Below are positions 5,780-7,680 of a stretch of 7,680 nucleotides of DNA, in pieces. The notes beneath the pieces are model-generated. The model was not told the DNA's origin. It searched no databases and saw only the letters and a list, made by a program, of their open reading frames with translations. The DNA is from Promethearchaeota archaeon CR_4 (lineage in GTDB: Archaea; Asgardarchaeota; Lokiarchaeia; Sigyniarchaeales; CR-4). How positions within the stretch are numbered: the first letter of the stretch is position 1; each line of letters begins with the position of its first letter. Made by a program: the position numbers and the translations under genes. The stretch lies in NCBI GenBank assembly GCA_001940655.1, contig MBAA01000163.1:15176-22855 (forward strand), read 5' to 3'.

Positions 5780-6532
5780 ATGTCGTTTATCACACGCCAG
5801 CCCAGTCCTGCACCTGACCGAGTTCGTTACCAGTTGACGTTAGTGTTCGTCCTCATCAACGTAGTCGTGTTCATCTTCACGTTTTCGGTTGCTGAATACC
5901 GTATTTCATATAATTGGGTTGCTTTACTCGCCCAGAACAACACGGACGTCCTCATAAATGGCGAGTGGTGGCGTTTGTTCACGGCAATGTGGTTACACTT
6001 TGATCTATTACACATTGGTAGCAATATGCTGGGGTTGTTAATGTTCGGGGTGAGCCTGGAAACGTTCGTGCGCCGATGGCAATATATTATAATTTACTTT
6101 GCCGCGGGGTTAGTGGGTAACCTCGGATCGCTTGTGTTTTCTGACGCGTCCTCCTATTCACTGGGCGCCTCCGGGTGCATCTTCGGGATCCTGGCCTCAG
6201 CCATCATCGGTCGCAGGGCTTTCAACCAGCAGAACTTGTTTATGGCGGTCATCTTCATCGCCGCCTACATCGGATCCTCGGCGGGGCCAGGGGTGGACAG
6301 CTGGGCACATGTCTTTGGAGCTCTCGCAGGGGCGGTTTTGATCCTGGTCTTCACGCGGCGAAATTTGGGGACTGTCTACCGTAAGAAAAATCCCACTCCT
6401 GATAGGGCTTCTCGTAACTTTTCCTATTCCCAAGAGTCAATTTCCCTCGCAATCTGCCCGTATTGCCGAAGTAGCATCCCCATCGATGCCCTTAATTGTC
6501 CTTCTTGTAACCGCCCACTCCCATCGTTGTAA
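5780..6532 (+). CDS. Rhomboid intramembrane serine protease with C-terminal zinc ribbon
   Basis: The product has 250 residues from the ATG at 5780. It is predicted to cut transmembrane segments of other membrane proteins within the bilayer. Six hydrophobic segments are visible: roughly 18-38, 71-93, 102-121, 127-145, 150-168 and 173-192. GEWWRLFTAMWLH (61-73) is the typical L1 motif. HIGSNM (78-83) gives H78 and N82, expected to stabilise the oxyanion. GASGCIFG (129-136) carries the catalytic S131. WAHVFGALAG (175-184) supplies the partner H177 and the GxxxG packing motif. After a basic linker, CPYC (226-229) and CPSC (240-243) form a four-cysteine zinc ribbon on the cytosolic side if the topology is standard. 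A longer version from the TTG at 5735 adds 15 residues but would begin before the predicted transcript start. All active-site residues are present, so an active protease is expected. Confidence 0.92.
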   Translation: MSFITRQPSPAPDRVRYQLTLVFVLINVVVFIFTFSVAEYRISYNWVALLAQNNTDVLINGEWWRLFTAMWLHFDLLHIGSNMLGLLMFGVSLETFVRRWQYIIIYFAAGLVGNLGSLVFSDASSYSLGASGCIFGILASAIIGRRAFNQQNLFMAVIFIAAYIGSSAGPGVDSWAHVFGALAGAVLILVFTRRNLGTVYRKKNPTPDRASRNFSYSQESISLAICPYCRSSIPIDALNCPSCNRPLPSL

Positions 6533-6591
6533 TTCCTCCCTTCTTCTCCTTCTTCGCCACCATTCTTATATGTTCTTTCCCACTTCTTTTT
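6533..6591 (+). terminator. Pyrimidine-rich terminator after the rhomboid gene
   Basis: The rhomboid stop codon is followed by an almost pure C/T tract (about 6533-6555) and then by a second T-rich run ending in CTTCTTTTT (6583-6591). Successive T-rich tracts without a stem are a common form of archaeal termination signal. They would separate the rhomboid transcript from the small RNA downstream. Confidence 0.5.
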
Positions 6592-6622
6592 ACAATTCAA
6601 ATTCTAAAATTCCCCTGATCGC

Positions 6623-6631
6623 CCTTTTTAA
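6623..6631 (+). promoter_or_regulatory. TATA box of the C/D box sRNA
   Basis: CTTTTTAAG is centred about 26 bases before the first base of the predicted terminal stem of the sRNA at 6654. Its spacing predicts transcription starting at the 5' end expected from the RNA fold, which supports an independently transcribed sRNA gene. The upstream flank is not purine-rich, so the BRE is weak. Confidence 0.5.
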
Positions 6632-6653
6632 GTGGTGGCGGGCAAAGATCACC

Positions 6654-6712
6654 TGCCGATGATGAGCACGTTCCCTTCTGACGCGTGATGAAGTATAACG
6701 ATTTCTGAGGCA
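6654..6712 (+). ncRNA. C/D box sRNA (2'-O-methylation guide)
   Basis: All elements of an archaeal C/D box guide RNA occur in order within 59 bases: terminal stem arm TGCC (6654-6657), C box ATGATGA (6659-6665), a 12-base guide (6666-6677), D' box CTGA (6678-6681), a 3-base spacer, C' box GTGATGA (6685-6691), a 13-base guide (6692-6704), D box CTGA (6705-6708) and the closing arm GGCA (6709-6712), which pairs with TGCC. Guide lengths near 12 and the short D'-C' spacer match the compact archaeal form that binds L7Ae, Nop5 and fibrillarin. By the N+5 rule the D' guide would methylate a G in AAGGGAACGUGC (the third G) and the D guide a C in AAAUCGUUAUACU. A TATA box lies at the right distance upstream. 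All four boxes match consensus, so the call is strong although expression is unseen. Confidence 0.88.
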
Positions 6713-6722
6713 ATCTCCTACT

Positions 6723-6763
6723 TTCCTTCCTTATGGCATTTCTTTAATGAATAAGAGAAGGAA
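6723..6763. repeat. Long imperfect hairpin between sRNA and convergent gene
   Basis: TTCCTTCCTTAT (6723-6734) pairs with ATAAGAGAAGGAA (6751-6763) over 12 base pairs with a single bulged A, around a 16-base AT-rich loop. It starts 11 bases after the sRNA and ends 28 bases before the stop of the convergent membrane-protein gene, so it could help end either transcript. Neither side has a following T-run, so a classical intrinsic terminator is not certain. Confidence 0.45.
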
Positions 6764-6791
6764 TCCATTATAATCCAGTGAGACACACCCA

Positions 6792-7680
6792 TCACGAAAA
6801 ATATTTCCGCAACAGCGAGTTTGCTCCATCAAAATAGGTAGGATCCAGTTTATGTTCGTTAAAATCGTCCGTGTATTGTTTCTCGAACGAGATAGCGAAC
6901 ATCTCTAGACGATACCAATATTCTTGGGAGGATTTAGTGACGACGAGCATAAATATTGCAAGCTGGCCGCGAAAAAAGAAGACCTTCTTGTCCACGTAAT
7001 CTATCTCCCGTATGTGACCTTTACTGGCAAGTATTTCCCCTAACAGGGAGTCGATGCCACGGAGTGCGCCTGACGCGACTTCGCTCTTCATCCCTGAGGA
7101 CTCTCTAGGAAATTCAGGCGGCGTACGGGTGGATCGAAATGAATATGTGAAAAGCGGTAACCCACCTTTTGCGTCATATACGAGCAAACTGTCAAGGTTG
7201 AGGAGCCATTGGAGGTCTGCGAGGCGGGGAAATTGCTCCCAAGATATCACCATGAGAAATGCCCCTATCACGATGGCTGCCGAGGTAATCCCGAAAATAA
7301 TGTAACCGAACAAGAGGTGGAGGACTGGAATGAAGTTACTCAACCCCACGAGGAGGAGTCCAACATAGAAACGTTGTGGCGCATTGTTGTATTTAACCAT
7401 TTCTACTTCTCTAAACCGATGAAAAAAATGCCGGGTGACTAGGCCTGCGGGGATGAGTTCCATGTAAAAAAGGACGAAACGAAGTTCGTTGACAATGAGG
7501 ATGAGGGGCAAGAGAACACCAAAGATGGCGAGCGCGAAGATGCTGAAGCGATATGCATTGATTCGCCCTGAATGCGAAGGGATTGGAATATGTTTTGGTG
7601 AAATTTGACGTGATTCTTGCGAGGATAGTGGAGGGGAATGAAAGGCTTGGGAATCTTCTTTGTTTTGGGTGGGGGAGTTC
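6792..7680 (-). CDS. Membrane protein with C-terminal longin/roadblock-like domain (5'-partial)
   Basis: The reading frame is open to the right edge of the window, so the N-terminus lies outside; 295 residues are visible. An in-frame TTG at 7509-7511 is inside the first membrane segment and is not a credible start. Visible residues 1-40 are polar and rich in Ser, Pro and Gln. Hydrophobic segments follow at about 42-64, 67-82 (shorter), 104-124 and 126-147. The rest is soluble. LLVYDAKGGLPLFTYSF (165-181), then a helix in SEVASGALRGIDSLLGEIL (199-217), IREIDYVDKKVFFF (223-236), the strand LAIFMLVVTK (240-249) and a helix ending FAISFEKQY (261-269) follow the strand-strand-helix-strand-strand-helix order of longin/roadblock-like sensor domains. 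I recall similar cytosolic tails on Asgard and some other archaeal membrane proteins. A signalling or GTPase-linked role is inference. No enzyme motif is visible. Confidence 0.75.
   Translation of the reverse strand, partial: NSPTQNKEDSQAFHSPPLSSQESRQISPKHIPIPSHSGRINAYRFSIFALAIFGVLLPLILIVNELRFVLFYMELIPAGLVTRHFFHRFREVEMVKYNNAPQRFYVGLLLVGLSNFIPVLHLLFGYIIFGITSAAIVIGAFLMVISWEQFPRLADLQWLLNLDSLLVYDAKGGLPLFTYSFRSTRTPPEFPRESSGMKSEVASGALRGIDSLLGEILASKGHIREIDYVDKKVFFFRGQLAIFMLVVTKSSQEYWYRLEMFAISFEKQYTDDFNEHKLDPTYFDGANSLLRKYFS

Overview
The window reads as archaeal chromosome. Genes are preceded by AT-rich TATA-like boxes about 25-45 bases before the start codon and have few Shine-Dalgarno matches. There is a canonical C/D box guide RNA between two convergent genes. 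The protein content is a Roadblock/LC7 protein fused to a DNA-binding domain, a membrane protein ending in what looks like a longin/roadblock-type sensor fold, a rhomboid protease with a zinc ribbon and a TANGO2/NRDE homologue. That mix best suits an Asgard archaeon, possibly of the Heimdallarchaeia side. The Asgard placement is inference; no taxonomic marker gene is present.

Layout, left to right. A TANGO2/NRDE-type Ntn-hydrolase (37-1050, +) converges on a membrane-anchored GH26 beta-mannanase (1118-2494, -). Next is a ketopantoate 2-reductase (2674-3639, -), which lies head-to-head with an HTH-Roadblock fusion (3865-4440, +). That fusion converges on a DUF72 protein (4510-5616, -). DUF72 is divergent from a rhomboid protease (5780-6532, +), and the shared 163-base promoter region contains several short dyads. 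After the rhomboid, 259 bases without a protein gene hold a pyrimidine-rich terminator, a C/D box sRNA with its own TATA box (6654-6712, +) and a long imperfect hairpin. The window ends inside a membrane protein on the minus strand (6792 to beyond 7680) whose N-terminus lies outside.

There is no obvious operon: almost every gene has its own promoter and neighbours alternate in strand. The genes therefore look like separate housekeeping, surface and signalling functions: coenzyme A synthesis (ketopantoate reductase), extracellular mannan hydrolysis (GH26), membrane proteolysis (rhomboid), rRNA modification (C/D sRNA), and two proteins with small-GTPase-associated sensor folds (HTH-Roadblock and the C-terminal membrane protein). 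The observations most worth following are the C/D sRNA and the HTH-Roadblock fusion. No tRNA, rRNA, CRISPR array or insertion sequence was seen.
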